Under the pieces are notes generated by a model. That model saw only the letters and a program-made list of their open reading frames with translations. It was not told the origin of the DNA and made no database searches. The position numbers and the translations under genes are program-made. 64,000 nt of DNA, from contig JARCOQ010000009.1 in assembly GCA_029207755.1 (NCBI GenBank), positions 31,704,914 through 31,768,913 on the forward strand, written 5' to 3'. The stretch comes from Chamaea fasciata (taxonomy: Eukaryota > Chordata > Aves > Passeriformes > Sylviidae). The first letter of the stretch is position 1. Every line of letters starts with the position of its first letter. Shown here one piece after another: positions 27,478 to 41,487 of this stretch.

Positions 27478-29193
27478 GTTCCATAAACAGATGCAGGCAG
27501 CTGTTGGAAGAGCAGCCTGCTTCAGAGGCCAGGACTTCTCCCCACCAGGGCTTCCATGTGACATCTGCCCCAGCTCATTATCACATCCAAAGGTCAGCTG
27601 AGCACAGGGAGAGCACAGAGATTATTACCTAAATAAAGCAACCTGGCTTTCCAAGGTCACCTCACGTATCCCTGGTGGGTGACAGAGCATTCCCAGTGCT
27701 CCTTCTCCAGAGGGAAGCAGCCACCAAGTCTGCGTGGTGTGGCCTCTGTGTGAATAATTTGAGTCTGCAAACAAACAGCAACTCCCCCTCAAGAAACAAA
27801 GTCACATTTAGCATTTGCCTTCACTTAGAGACATTTTCACTTTTTCAAAGGCTCTCACATTTTCAAATGATTTCTGAGATGTTTTCTAATTCCATCTCTA
27901 TTTATTACAGCAATCAGGAAAATCTGATAGAGCTGGATGCAAACTACCAGTGGCTTCAGGAATGGAATGACAAATTATTCAAGGCTGAGCACTGGTAAAA
28001 GCAAAACTCTCCAGCAGCAAGAGAATAAGCTCTTCCATATTAAAGGCCAAATAATGCCACCTAAAATCTCAGTTTTTCTGAACAGCAAATGTTGCAGCTC
28101 ACACAAACTGAACAGGTATTGATGCAAGGGCCCACACAGCCCTCACTAGGGAGGAGAAAGGTTTTAATTATTTACACAGCTTAAAAGAAATGACTGCAAC
28201 CTCTGCTTTTTATAGCCCTGAGGAGCTTTTTGCCAGCTTTTTGTATATCCCACGGGATTTCTCCTCAGTCTGGCACCATGGATAGCCGAGGCAAAAGCTG
28301 CTTCCCAGATGGTCCCTAATTCAGGGAACAAGGGACACAGAGGGGGATGGAGCCCCTCAGCACAGCCCCCTGATGCTGCAAAGCCAGCAAATACTGCCTC
28401 TTGCAGGAAAAATGACATTCCATGCCTTGGTGGATTATTTCAGCCAAAGTTTTCCAGCCCAGCACCAAGTGAGACCCTCACTAAATCCTCATCCTCTTTA
28501 ACTGGCAGCTCCCGTTTTGGAACCCTAACTCTGCCCATTCTCCTTCTGGCAGAAGTTAAAATCTTTCTTAGTTTATCTCAGCTGTATTTCTAAACAAAAT
28601 AAGACCACCCTTCCCCAATGCCCGGGGTTGTTTCAGCCACACAACCCCAGGGCTGGCTGGATGTCCAACCCAGCGGGTTGGACAGAGCCCTGCAGAGGCA
28701 GCATCTGCAGGCAAAGCTTTCCCAAGCTTTTCCATCACACCAGAACAGGACTTCCCATGAAGATAAACTGGTTTCTGCTCCTTTTTACAGAGCTGAAGGG
28801 CAAATCCAGCCTCAGTACGTTTATGGAGATGTTTCCTCATCCTCAGTGGATCAAGACTGTGACCATCACTTCGACCCACAGATATCAAAGTTGCAACAAC
28901 CAACTCTCATTTCTGGATCCATGGGTGGCGGGATCTTTCCTCTCCTCCCTCTCCTCTTTCCCTTTATTTCTTTTCCTTTCTTTTCCTCAGATATCTTTGT
29001 ACTTTTATATTGTTTCATTTCCACAGGTATACAAAAATGTTCATAACCACCCTCTGCAGCAAAATTAAGTCAGTTAACTCCTGGGATGCTTTTTTATGAA
29101 TAAATGGAGTGAGAGAGGGGGTGTAAGGTGAAAAAAGGGACATCTCAGTGACTGAAAAAGGGGACTAGAAAAGGGGACTAAAACAAAAGGTTT

Positions 29194-29272
29194 GGATAGA
29201 ATCATTTGGGTTGGAAAAGAGCTCTCAGATCCTTGAGTCCAATTTTTAATGAGGCTCTCAATTAAAACACGG
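29194..29272 (-). mobile_element. CR1 3' tip, inverted
   Basis: AATCATTTGGGTTGGAAAAG followed by CAGATCCTTGAGTCCAA is a typical inverted CR1 tip. Only the terminal 60-80 bp are recognisable. Confidence 0.65.
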
Positions 29273-29573
29273 CTCCAGAAAGATGAAGGGCCCTGGGGCA
29301 GGAGCTGCAAGGACACAGAAAGGCATGATACACTAAAGAAAGGTCCTTGTCCCCTCGAGCCTTGGGAAAAGAAGCCAGTTTTGGCTGTGAGTATCCAGAC
29401 ATTCCCCCAGGGCTGCAGCACAGCTGAAATGGGGGAAAAACCAAGGGAAAAGTGCAGCCAGAACAATCCGCAGAGAGCCTGGAGCAACAGCATGAAGGTG
29501 CCAGAGTCCAGGCTTCAGCTGGGGATTAATCCCAGTCCCTGCTGCCACTGGGAGCCAGCTGGGAATGCGATGG

Positions 29574-30121
29574 TGTTGGAACCCCGGGCACTGAGAATTT
29601 TAGACTTTCCGTGCTGACAGGCACTGACCCCCAAGAGAACACTGCATTTGACCTGAGGCCGTGGAAAAGGCTTCCAAAATTGAGTGAGAGCACTGGGGTT
29701 ATGGGTGGGTAGTTTGAATGGAAGTGTGTGATATCACAGGGTGGAGAACTTAGAGTTTAAGGTTTTAGAAATAAAGTAAGATGGAGGTTTTAGGGCAGAG
29801 GCTGAGTCCTTCTTTTTCACCTTCTTCTTCATGGGTTTGGGTGGTATTTTTGAATTGGGTAGAAAAATCTGCATTGCAGGCCACACATGTTTGGTTATTG
29901 GGTTAAAAGTAAAAATAATCTAGGTGTCATTCTTAATTGGACAGTTTGTGCTTAAAAGACCTTGGAAAGAGTTAGAGACACTCTGTTAGCTAGAACTCAC
30001 AACTTGTGAGACAGTACCATGGATAAGAATTAATAAACATCTGAGTCTGAACATGAACTGTGTCTCTCGATCAGTTAATCCCAGCTCTAAGAGCAGAAGA
30101 AAAGAAGATAAGAAGCCCACA
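29574..30121 (+). mobile_element. Solo LTR of a passerine-type endogenous retrovirus
   Basis: The element starts TGTTGG and ends CCCACA, and is flanked by CGATGG on the left and TGATGG on the right, a 6-bp target-site duplication with one mismatch. A polyadenylation signal AATAAA lies at 30032..30037, about 85 bp from the end, so the LTR reads on the plus strand, antisense to PRKG1. Internal blocks such as GTGTGATATCACAGGGTGG and TTAGAGACACTCTGTTAGC recall LTRs I know from zebra finch, but I cannot name the family with certainty. No retroviral coding region is attached, so this is a solo LTR left by recombination. Confidence 0.8.
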
Positions 30122-31062
30122 TGATGGGAGGACTGGGACAGGTTTTCTGGGGGCTGGGCTGGGCACAGGCAGGCAGCTGCCAGCTGTCCCAGCTGGGTGG
30201 CAAGGGACACCTGGGCAGTGTGGCCGTGCCACAGCCATGCCGTGGCACCACCTAGAGAGGAAACCCTCCAACCCTGGGAAGAGTTCAGCAATTGCACAGG
30301 ATCAAAGCCAGCAGTTCCCGGGTTTGGAAGAGCCCAGCAGAAGGGATTGGTGTGCCTGGAGCAAAGGGGGTCACTGAACCTCGCCCCACTTGGCACCACC
30401 AGCTGCAGCAGAAACCGCCCTCCTGTGTCCTCCTGGATTTATGGAAGCTGCTGGAGTGGCTCCATCTGGAAGCGACCTACACTGAGTTAATCCTGATTAT
30501 TTGGGCATCTCCTTCATGCCCTAAATGCCAGCGTGGCTGGGCCTGGCACTGGGACACGAGTGCTGCTCTTCTGGACTCCCATTTCCTCAAAGCATGAAGC
30601 AAATTTGCCTCTGTCCTTCCCCACTGAGGAGGCAACTGTAATATTCATTAGTTAATTCATTAACTCATTTGAATATATTCGAAGAGTAGAATATTATAGT
30701 TCATATTATAGTCTGCATAATCCTATAATTAAAATTATACCCCACAATTAAAATCTTGGTCTCACAGAGGACATGTCTGCAACTGCTGATTTAAGAGAGG
30801 GAACACAAAGGATGGATGTTGAAGGGAACTGCCAACCTCAAGCTGACAAAAAAGCAGGGAAGTGCCTCTAAAACAAGAATAAACTCAATAAACAGGCTCT
30901 TCCAGGCCTGGAGGACTGGTGAATACATGGAAAGATATTCCAAGCCTGTAACTTCTGCCTAACATCCTCTCAGCCATGCCCTGAGCTCTGTGACTCCAGG
31001 GATGTGCTCCAGCATGGAAAAGGGAAAAAACCCCAGTGGCACTAATTTTGTAGGCATTTAAA

Positions 31063-31150
31063 GCCCTGGAATGGTTTGGGTTGGAAGGGACCCCAAAGCC
31101 CATCTTGTTCCAACCCCTTCCACCTCCCACTAGACCAGTCCTGCCCAAGC
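31063..31150 (-). mobile_element. CR1 3' tip, inverted
   Basis: GGTTTGGGTTGGAAGGGACC, then a GCCCATCTTGTTCCAACCCC block and a CTAGACCAG remnant, identify an inverted CR1 tip of about 90 bp. Confidence 0.78.
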
Positions 31151-33629
31151 TGGCTTTGATCATCCTGATCCGCTTGATCCACGGGATGCATCCCAAGGCC
31201 TTTTCCTGGCTGGCAATGAGCCCTGAAAAGGAGGAGTGAGCTAAAAAAAGAGGAGCAAAAGCATTCCGTGGGATTTGCGTAAAGCCTCACAAACCTGCCC
31301 ACGTTTCATGGTCTGAGTTTTTCCCTATCCCACGCCTCCCCTAAGAAAAAAATAAATCCTTGAAGGACAATTAGCTGGAGCTGATTAACTGCTGCTTGGA
31401 AAGGAATCCAGGTTAAACTTGATGCCAAGGAGACTTTTCTCCCAGGGAGTTTTGCCCTGCAAGGTAACTCTGGAACACCAAAACTTTCTGGAAGGGCTCA
31501 CAATTCTTCTGCGGTCTCTCTCCAGGGAACTTCACAATTTTTCTCTCCTTTATCCATCTTTCTGCTTGTTTTCAAGGGGCCCAGCAAACAAGAATAAATA
31601 AATAAATTTTTCAATTGGGATCCATTTTTTGGATGTTTTTCCAGGCAGACAACACCAAACCCTCCTGCTCTGTCTGTGGAAAAATGTCAGGATATGACAA
31701 AAATGTCACTGTCACCCCTGCTCTGCAGTGACAGGCCTCCAGCACGGGCCTCTGGCTTTGAAGATAAAAAAGTTGGTGTCAAAATTAATTCATTCAGCCC
31801 TTTAGTGAACAATTCCTCCATCAGCAGGGCCTTGCCCTTCCATTGGGATGAAACACTCGGCATTAGAAGGAGAGAACTGGAGAAGATAAAAGCTCAAAAA
31901 TGTGAATGTCAAAACCCAGTGGCTCCCAAAGGGAAGAGTTTCTTCCAAAAGAGGTCCCAAACTGCAGCTTCCCCCACATTGTCCAGCAGATCCTAAAATT
32001 CCCCAAACTATCCTCAAAATCCCCTCAATCTGCATCCCCAGTGTTCTGGGATAATAAATACTCAAGCATAGAGCTTAAAATTATAGATGTGGGAAGGACA
32101 CATTTTTCTTGATGCTGATGGGTTGTGGTGGCACCTTCAAAAGCCTTCCGTGACCATGACATTGTTTATGACCCAACCCAAAATTCCCCAGTTTTATTCC
32201 CAATGTTTTCTTCCCCTCTGCTCCGACGGAAATCGATATAACAAATACAGCAAATAGGAACACCCAAAAATTAATATAAAACAATAACTGAAAAACCCTG
32301 GGATACTTGGGACCATCTGTCTGAAGCATTCCATGCCCCAAATCCCCTTTTTTGGGGGGCATGGTAAAGAGAGTTGATAGTCTTCCACCTTTTTAATTGG
32401 TTCAACAAGAATTTAGGGAATTTAACCTTTTTAATGGAACTTCTTTATAAGGAGGAAGCTTACATTTGATCTGAGGCAGGGAAATATTATTCCAATCTAA
32501 AATGCAACCCTTTAAATACCTTTAAAACTAATTAAACATAATATTTCAAATATCACTCAAAGATAAGAAAAGATAAATCTGTATTGTGCAGGATTAAAAA
32601 GTTTTGCTCGTGACCTGAAGATTTTTGAGATGGATTTTAGCTTCTGAAACAAACCAAGAGTTATTTTTAATCAATACCTAATTGGGAATTCTCACTATCC
32701 TGCCACAGAGGTGCCCGATACCTTTAGCAGACACCATTCCAACCCCTCTGGTTTAATGAGAAGTTTCTATGTATAACTTAATTGGAATCTGCAATTTAGG
32801 CAGTCACTTGGAGCATTTGACTTTGAGAAAACACTTCTCGCCTTCCTTAATGTGCTATGAAAAAAAAATCCCCATAAAAGCAAAATAATTGAGAGGGAGG
32901 AAAAGTAAAGAAATTTTGTATAGAACAAATTTAATTTTCTTTTCAACAGCTTCTGCCTTTGAATTGTGTTTGGTTGATATTGAGCATCTCCCAAAGCAGA
33001 ACAGGATCCTCTTGAAAAGCTTTAATCATTGGGATAGAATCAGAGCTCAAAGATTACAGATTAAAAACAAATTGCAGCTCAAGTATGAATAAAAAGTGGA
33101 GGTTTTAAAAATATTTTAATCTAACACTCCACAGCTCCCTTTTGCAAGGAATGAATATTTATTGTGGACTTCAAATGAATATATTGCTTCACACCAAGGC
33201 AGCTCCAGCCCCAAATGACAAATTCCACTGCCCATCTTTTGTCTCAAAACATGTTTGACTTTGGAAAGTATCTGAGAAAGGTCAGAGTTCTCTAAAGAAA
33301 TGAAATCTTCAACAACAATTCCCTCAACAATTCCCTCGAGTGCAATCCCAAGATCTGGGATTTCTCACCTCACAATATTTCAAGAGGATTTCTGGAAGAT
33401 CCACAGGATTCCAATGTTGTGATTGAGCAGGACCTTGGGACAACCTGGCTTTGGGCACTGACCAGAGGACACTCATCTCGAGGAGGAAAATTCCTCCATC
33501 CAGAGCAGGAATCTCTCCTTTTTCAGCTCTTTGGTATCATTGCATGGAGAACAAGGAGGGGTTTTCTTTGGGAATTCCACTGGTGCCCCATCAGCAAACA
33601 CAAGTTTGAGATTTGATGCTGAGCACTTA

Positions 33630-33884
<255 letters not shown>

Positions 33885-34189
33885 TCAATGCTGGTGACAG
33901 ACCAGGCCCTCAGAAATGCTGGAGATGCAGAAACCAACTCCAGGAAGATCTAAAATTATTTATCCAGCCCACTGAAATGGCTGCTGAAGGTTCTCACCCT
34001 CCACTAGAAGTTTCAGAGTGAATGTGCCAATCTGGCTGGTGGTGGCACCTCAACCATCATATCCCTGTCCTCCAGCCAGGATCCCTGCACATCCCTCTGC
34101 TTCCAAAGTGAAATTTTCACTTCTGGATCCCAGCTTTCTCACCTTTAGAAAAAAAGCATCCAAAAACGCCTCAAAGAGGGTTCAAACTG

Positions 34190-34432
34190 AAAGACAGGGA
34201 ATTCAGGTTGGATATTGGGAAGGCATTGTTCCCTGGGAGGGTGGGCAGGCCCTGGCACAGGGTGCCCAGAGCAGCTGTGGCTGCCCCTGGATCCCTGGAA
34301 GTGTCCAAGGCCAGGCTGGACTTTGCAGCTTGGAGCAGCCTGGGATAGTGGGAGGTGTCCCTGCCCATGGCAGGGGTGGGACTGGATGATCCTTAATGTC
34401 CCTTTCATTCTAAACCATTCTGGAATTCCATG
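34190..34432 (+). mobile_element. CR1 LINE 3' fragment
   Basis: This is a well-preserved common-type copy: GGATATTGGGAAGGCATTGT, the GAGCAGCTGTGGCTGCCCC core, and a tip of CATTCTAAACCATTCTGG. Confidence 0.9.
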
Positions 34433-35214
34433 AAAAACTAGAAATTACTAACTGAAATCAGTGAATGCCTTCAAACAAAAATATTCCAGGTGAAGAACTA
34501 CTTTCTATTATCCAATTCCAGTATTCCCAGTGGGTCTGTCACACGCAGGTTTTCCTTCTTTCAAGGAAGAGAAATTTGAAAATATGAATTGCTGCAAACC
34601 AGAGTCTCTCAACTGATGTCTGCCATAAGGTCACAGCCTCACAAATGAAAATCCTGCAATTCTGCTGTGCTCCTGATGCTCCTGAGGCACAAAACACAGA
34701 TCTCAGGAACAGGACTTGCTCTAAATTGACAAAAAAATGAATGGAAACATTGAAAAAAAAACCAACCAAACAAACAAAAATCCCCACTGAGGGCCACATT
34801 TCTCTGACTTTGGGAATAAGAAGGGGATATTTAATATGGCCCTTTCTCAAGGAGGATTTGTAGGATCAAAGAGAATGTGTGGCACTGAGCAGGTGAGGGA
34901 AGTCCAGGGCAGCTGGGGAAATGCAATGTCCTGCCAGGCCCGGGATGAAGCTGGGGAGACTCCGTGTTCCTGGGATGGGAAGGGTGGGACCCCAGGCTGC
35001 TCAAACACACTGACAGTCCTGAGAGGGTCCTTTCGGAGATGCCTGACCCTATGGAATGTAGGAATGTCCTCCCATGCCAGTGTGGAGACAGCACTTCCAG
35101 CACAACCAAGGGAGGCACAATGATCCTGTTGGGAAAAGCTGGATTCTCCCCATCATCGTGGGGCAGAAGGTGACAAGTGGGAGAGGTGGTCTGGATCTGG
35201 AGCTACTGTCAGGG

Positions 35215-35372
35215 CTTTTCCAGAGGAATTCTCCTCCCTGGGGCTGTGGCAGAGCTGCGTGCACACAATGCTGTGCCCTGTGCTCTGGGATGGCCCTGCT
35301 GGAGCACGGAGGTGGCACCACGTGCCCACTGTGGGCAATTCCAAACTGACCCATCCTGGGATTCTCTGCTGA
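35215..35372 (+). mobile_element. CR1-like 3' fragment, variant type
   Basis: It shares about 115 nearly identical bases with the reverse complement of 9061..9212, then ends CCCATCCTGGGATTCTC. It is probably a separate CR1 subfamily. The 5' boundary is uncertain. Confidence 0.65.
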
Positions 35373-35900
35373 GAATTACAGCTCAGGAAATGCCCTCTGC
35401 CCACAGCAATTTCCCCATTCTTCCACTCCACTTAATTCATTATGTTTTAAATCCTACAATCCAGGAAATCATTTCTGTAGCACAGGGAAAGCAAATTAAT
35501 TGATTCATTAATGAGGAAAAGGAGGCACAAACCCCTTTGCTCTCACATAAACTCGTGTAAGTGGTCTTTAACCAGCCTGGTAATTACTAACATTTTTAAT
35601 TATTAGGATGTATTAATAATAGGAGCAACTTTTCAACCCCAAATTCCTTGCTCAGCAGGGAAAACAGGAACTACTCAGCTCCACCACCTCAAGTTTTATC
35701 TTCCTGCTGCTGGGAATGTGCCATGGGATGAAGCCAAACCTGGACAGTGAGAGCAAAGCAGGATTGGGGTGTTAATGCCTAATTGCACCCCAAACAGGTA
35801 TTTAAGCAATTAATTAACACAGTAACGCCATCCTGGAAGGCCATAAGACATCACCTAGGGCCTAAATTCTGATTTAGGCTTGGTTTGCTTAGGAAAATGT

Positions 35901-35920
35901 GGCAGGGTTTAAACCCTGCC
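35901..35920. repeat. 20-bp perfect palindrome
   Basis: GGCAGGGTTTAAACCCTGCC is fully self-complementary and runs straight into a C-run and then a T-rich run. Confidence 0.97.
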
Positions 35921-37966
35921 CCCCCCCCTTTCTTTTTTTTGGCAATGCAAATAAATCTTTTCCAGTGAAACAGCAAAGAAGAAAAAGTCACTGAAAGGAG
36001 CAACAACAGTTTCTCTAAACCCCTTAATTTTTACTAAAAAATTTAAGCCAGACTTAGCACTGGGCAAGCTGTCAAAGTTCACTTGAGTCCCTTTTTTATT
36101 GCCCATCTCAACATTGTTGAAGTCTCGGCTCAGTCCCAACCTCCTCCAGAATTCAATCAGAAACTGCTCAGGTTTTTTTTCTCCTCGTGGCCTTTTCTCT
36201 TCGTTTTTTCTATTCTCTCCTCATAACCAATTTTCTCCATGGATAAACTTTGCTCCGACTGGGAGAAACAGCAAAGCAGCAAACCCTAAAATCTCCACTG
36301 AAAGAGCTCGGCTCAGCTTATACGGGGTCAGTCATGCCAGGGTAATACTTTTTTTATTTCATTTTTCTCCAATTTCCCTTGCCAGGAGGCCCGATCCAAT
36401 AACCTTTGTTGACACCTCACAGTTCTCCCTGATAAAAACCGAACCCAGGCTTTGAAACACAGACAAAAATGGGAAAGGCAAAGCGAAAAAGCAGAAAATA
36501 GCTGAAATATTTAAAATGTTGCCTTAAAAAAAAAAAAAAGTGCATCCTCTTGCTATGTGCAGCTGAAGACAAGAAGCTGGAAATTAGTGTAAATTCCAGG
36601 TAGTTCTGTAATCCTCTGTCAGCCGCAGCTGTGCCTTGAGTTTTCCTGGCTCTGATCCATCAGCTCCTCTCTCTCCACTTGCATGAGGCAATTTTGTCCT
36701 CCCAATACCCACAGTGTTGCTAAAGCTCCGAGCTCCAGGAAAACGTTGTTGGCACCATAAATAAATGATATGGAGGGGGAAAAAAATCCCATATAAATAA
36801 AAGATGAACCTGAATCAACCTCAGTGTAAATATTCCAACAGTTGAGGAGCAGCCACGAACACTTTCAAACACTTTCTCAGTTTCAAGAGGTAGGTGTGGG
36901 AAAAAAAAAAAAAATCATTATAAAGTTGCACCAACTTGTCCCTGAGGGTGCCAGTGATGTTCCAAATGTCAGGAATGAGTTTGGAGCCTTTTCCTCCTGT
37001 TTTCTCTCCATACAAAGGAGCTGAAAGTGAAGTCTGTCTGTGCATCTTTATCCAAACTGATCGATAGAACAGATGCTCAAGGCATGTCTGCACCATTTTT
37101 ATCAGAAGACCTTTTACAGACAAGTTCCTAAAGGACCAATCCATCAGACCCAGCACACATTTGTTAACTTTTCCCCAACTGTACTTCTGGAACAAATTTA
37201 ATAACCCCTCTAAGGAGCCTGGAAATTCATCGGGATGAGCTCTGACAAGGCCAAGCTTGGAGCAATGTGGAGGCAACGCCATGGAGCAGCTCCCATAGTA
37301 ACATTTTTCCCAGAGGATGAACTCCTGCAGTGTCACCGGAGGAAAAACTTCATTAACAACAGCCTTGATCTTGTGGGGTCAAGGCGAGCCCTAAAGACAG
37401 AAAGTCCATGAATTGTTAAAAACAAAACCAAAGAACTTGGCAATAAAAATGCCAAAGAGCCATCTGAGAGGTGCTGTAAAATATTAATGTGTCTCCAGAG
37501 CAGAGGTCTGAGCAGCAGGAAATGGTGGGGCTGCAATGAGCTCTGTGGCTCCTCAAGCATCCAAAGGCTTCTCCAAACTCCCTCAGATGGTCAGATATTC
37601 AGCTGGCATCTTTTCCACAATTTCCATGAACGCTGTGTGGATTTTGTTGGAGTCTCCAAGCCAATTCCACAAGCCCATGGCTGGGTCTGTGCTCCATGGC
37701 TGGCAGGAAGAACACTGGATGAATCCATCCCAGCTCAGCAGAGAACTTGAGCACGGAGCCTGCCCCATGCTGTGGTCCCTTACAGGGCTGCCACCCTCAT
37801 TTCCTCAGCCCTGTCACACTCTCACTTCATTTTCTCCACTGAATTATGGCACCTCCTCTTCTGGGTTGAAATTTCAAAGGTAATCGGAAATTCCTTGGAA
37901 CTTTTTCTTCCTGAATTCCAAGTCCTTTCTTTCAAATAGACCTGACCAGATAGGAATACACAATTT

Positions 37967-38002
37967 TTTGTTTGTTTGTTTGTTTGTTTGTTTGTTTGTT
38001 TG
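37967..38002 (+). repeat. (TTTG)9 microsatellite
   Basis: Nine uninterrupted TTTG units are flanked by T runs. It lies about 60 bp from the tip of the inverted CR1 at 38061. Confidence 0.95.
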
Positions 38003-38060
38003 TTTTTCCTGGCAGTCTTCTTCCTTGGGGGACCAAAATGACTGGTGCTCCCAATGGGAA

Positions 38061-38268
38061 CCATAGAATTCCTAGAAAAGTTTGAGTTGGAAGGGACCTT
38101 AAAGCCCATCCAGTGCCACCCCTGCCACAGGCAAGGACACCTTCCACTATCCCAGGCTGCTCCAAGCCCGGTCCAATCCAGCCTTGGACACTTCCAGGGA
38201 TCCAGGGGCTGCCACAGCTGCTCTGGGAATTTGTGCCAGAGCCTCCATACCCTCCCAGGGAATAATTA
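38061..38268 (-). mobile_element. CR1 LINE 3' fragment, inverted
   Basis: It begins CCATAGAATTCCTAGAAAAG and contains GGACACCTTCCACTATCCC and the core complement, breaking off at TCCCAGGGAATAATT. A TTTG microsatellite lies just before it. Confidence 0.88.
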
Positions 38269-41200
38269 AGAACATTAAGGACCAAATCCCACTGAAATTC
38301 ATTATTCCAGTAAAGGAATAGACTCAAAAACACAACTGCAAGATGGAAAAAATGCCCATGCTTTTTGTAACAACTATTTTTGCAACCAATATTTAAGTGG
38401 GAATGAAGTCCATGGGATGCATTAAATGCCTCCTGCAGGTTGTTTCCATTGTTAGATCAGGATTTTGCTCATTCCTGTGCCAGAAAAGGATGCTGGAAAT
38501 CTAGGAAATCTAGGAAATCTTCCTAGATTGGCAAAAATAGCTGTACCACTTTCTGGGAGTCTTTGGGGCATTTTGGGACTGGAAGAGCCCTCTAGTTTCA
38601 CAAGGAAATTAAAAAGCAAAGCAGCACCAACATCATCTGGTAATTAAAGACCCATCATGAGCTCCAGTTTGACTTCCCTCGTGGCATTTCCGACTCCCAC
38701 TGCTTCAGCCCTGCAGCCATTTGACACACATTTTATAAACTCCAGAGATCCTCTTAGGCAAAGCATTCCCTCTTTTCATGCTTAAGAAATTCCCTTCTCA
38801 AACCCAACCTGCCCAGAGCTCCTGATGAAAGTTTCTCATATTATTCACCCCCCCAAGCTACAAACCCTGCAGCAGCTAAAGCAGCCCTAAAATTGCTGGG
38901 AATATTGGCTAATCCAGAGTCAGGCTCACACCTCCCTTAAGAGTAACTTCCTGTGGCACCAAGGTGTGACTGTCTTTGTTAATGAGATGGGAGTGTGGCA
39001 GCTGGAACAATTTTTGGATGCCTTGGGAAGCCTTTCACAAGGAATTTGGAAGAGTTACCATGCTGCAGGTCATTCCAGTGAGTGATGTTGGTCAGTGAGA
39101 CTGGAGTTCTCCAGGAATTCCATGTGTATAGGAAAAGGTCTTTTGCCATCTCTTGGTTTTTTGAAACTGCAACATGAATTTTGCTGAGCTGCTTCGAATG
39201 GGGACACCCACAGAGCATGGAAATTGCTGCTTCAGTGGTTCCATCTGATTAGATAAAGATCTTGTCTGGGAAAAGGAAATATTTGGCAGCTTCAGTGCCC
39301 TGTGTCACCCTCCTGCTGCATGGAACAGATTCCAGCTGCAGGGAATAACACCCACTCCCTGCTCCCACTGCCGCCTTCTGTGCCACTCAACATTCACCTC
39401 CATCACCACAACCCAAAAGGTGTAAAATTCACTGTATCTGGATATAAAAAAAAAAAAAAGGTTCTTTTTTTTCCTCTCCGATTTCCCAAATTGCCACAAG
39501 GCCTGGTAGTTTATCCCCACGCGAAATTTTGCTCCCGCTGTTGTCATTCCAATAAATAACAGCCTAAGGAAGAGCTGGGACATGAAATTCAGCACTGGCC
39601 AGGACACAGGACAGCCTGCTCTGAGCTATAAATAGGGCTATCAATAGGGTCACTTTTCTTGCACTATAAATAAGAATTTTATAAATAGTGTTACTCTGCT
39701 AATTGCAGAGTGTTAATAGAATCTCTGGGGTAGATGAACCACACCTTCATCAGTTTAAATTTAACTTGCACTTCCTTACTATTTCAAGGGCATTGTATGC
39801 TGAGGACAAGGCACAGGAGGACGAGGAAAGGAGCAATCTGGGAAATTATCAGGAATGAGTGACTTGAATTCAAATAATTCAAGCTTTTGACTCTCACAGT
39901 GCAAACCAAAAATATCTGTTGCAAAAGTGTAAAAATAAAAAAGTATAAATTACTTGCTGCTTTTTATTTCCCTGAATTAATGATTGCTAAATTATCTAAT
40001 TATCAAAAGCATAAAGATTATTAAAATATTGTCTTGCTAAATAATCAAATTCTTCTTCCTCTCTTTGCCCCACAGCACAAGAAGGGGGGGTGGGCGTTTG
40101 ACCTGCCAGGTTGAGAAAGGAGCTCTCAGGTGTTCCCCACCTGTGTTCAGTGGACAGACCATGGGCTTTGCAATTAATCATGAATTAACATCAATCAGAA
40201 CTTATCAGGATTTCTAAAGGCGTTCCCCAGCTCAGTCTTTACAGAACACTGGATTCCCAGAAATGGAGGCCTGTGGGATAACTCAACACAAACCACTTGT
40301 GCCACGGCAGGAATGAGGTGATGGAGATCAGCCCTAAAAGAGCACAGCATCCCATCTCTCCCCAGAACACAACAAGGGCTCCACAACCTCTTCTAGGGAT
40401 CCACAGGGATCACGGATCCAGCTCCTGGCCCTGCCTAGACACCCCAACAATCCCCAGGGCTCTAAAAGCTCCTGGCCCAGAGGTGGGTCCCACATACTTC
40501 AAAAATCCAATGGATTTATTTTCCTTTCCAACATCAGCAATTTTTTTCTCATTATCCCATAGTTTCTGGCTCCCTCCTGAAGGTTTCTCAGAGCTCCTGC
40601 ATTGGGGGAGGCAGAGAAAAGTCAATACCTATCCACCCTCTCTTGTGGGTTTCACAGATCCATCCCACATTCCCATGAAAAGGTTCCCAAGAAGGTGTGT
40701 CCATGGTCTGTGCCAGTGCTTCACAACGGGAAAACCAGCCCAGGAGTCATGTTCAATTTTTATGCCATTTTATGTCATTTTTCTGTCTTTTTTTTTTTTT
40801 GATCCTATTCCCAGTAACTGCAGAGAGCAGCTGGATTTGCAGCACTGGAGCATCCAGGCATGTTTTTTTGCTGGATTAACCCTCCGTAATTCCCTCGAGC
40901 TTTCTATATAAATTATTATTTTACTCTTCTGATCTCCTGTATTTCCTCTGAGCAACAGAACTCCCAGCAGGGCTGTGGCCTTCTCCCAAGGACTCTCCAT
41001 CCCCACATGGACAGGGATAACACCTTGCTCCAACATTTGCCAGGAGCTGATGTCTTTCAGGACATGAACTCCACCTGTGAGTCCCATTTTAACACCCAGC
41101 TCCCTTCCCACAGCAATTCCACCTCCTCCTTTATTTCCATTTGGACTTTCTGTGATTCTAATTGTCACTACTGAGTTTTGTCTGGTTGATTTAGGGACAC

Positions 41201-41343
41201 CTTCCCTCCACTCACGGAGGATGTGCCTGTGACTTTATCACCCCAAGAGACCTCTCTGGAGAAGATGATCCAAGGCTCTCATTGAGCTCTGGGAAGGTTT
41301 AAATTGGAGTTTTCCCCCAGCCTCAGGCAGAAGGAAGAACTTA

Positions 41344-41487
<144 letters not shown>

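Noticed and set aside
40297..40911. 204-codon ORF
   Set aside because: No domain recognised, and it ends through a poly-T tract. Consistent with a chance ORF.
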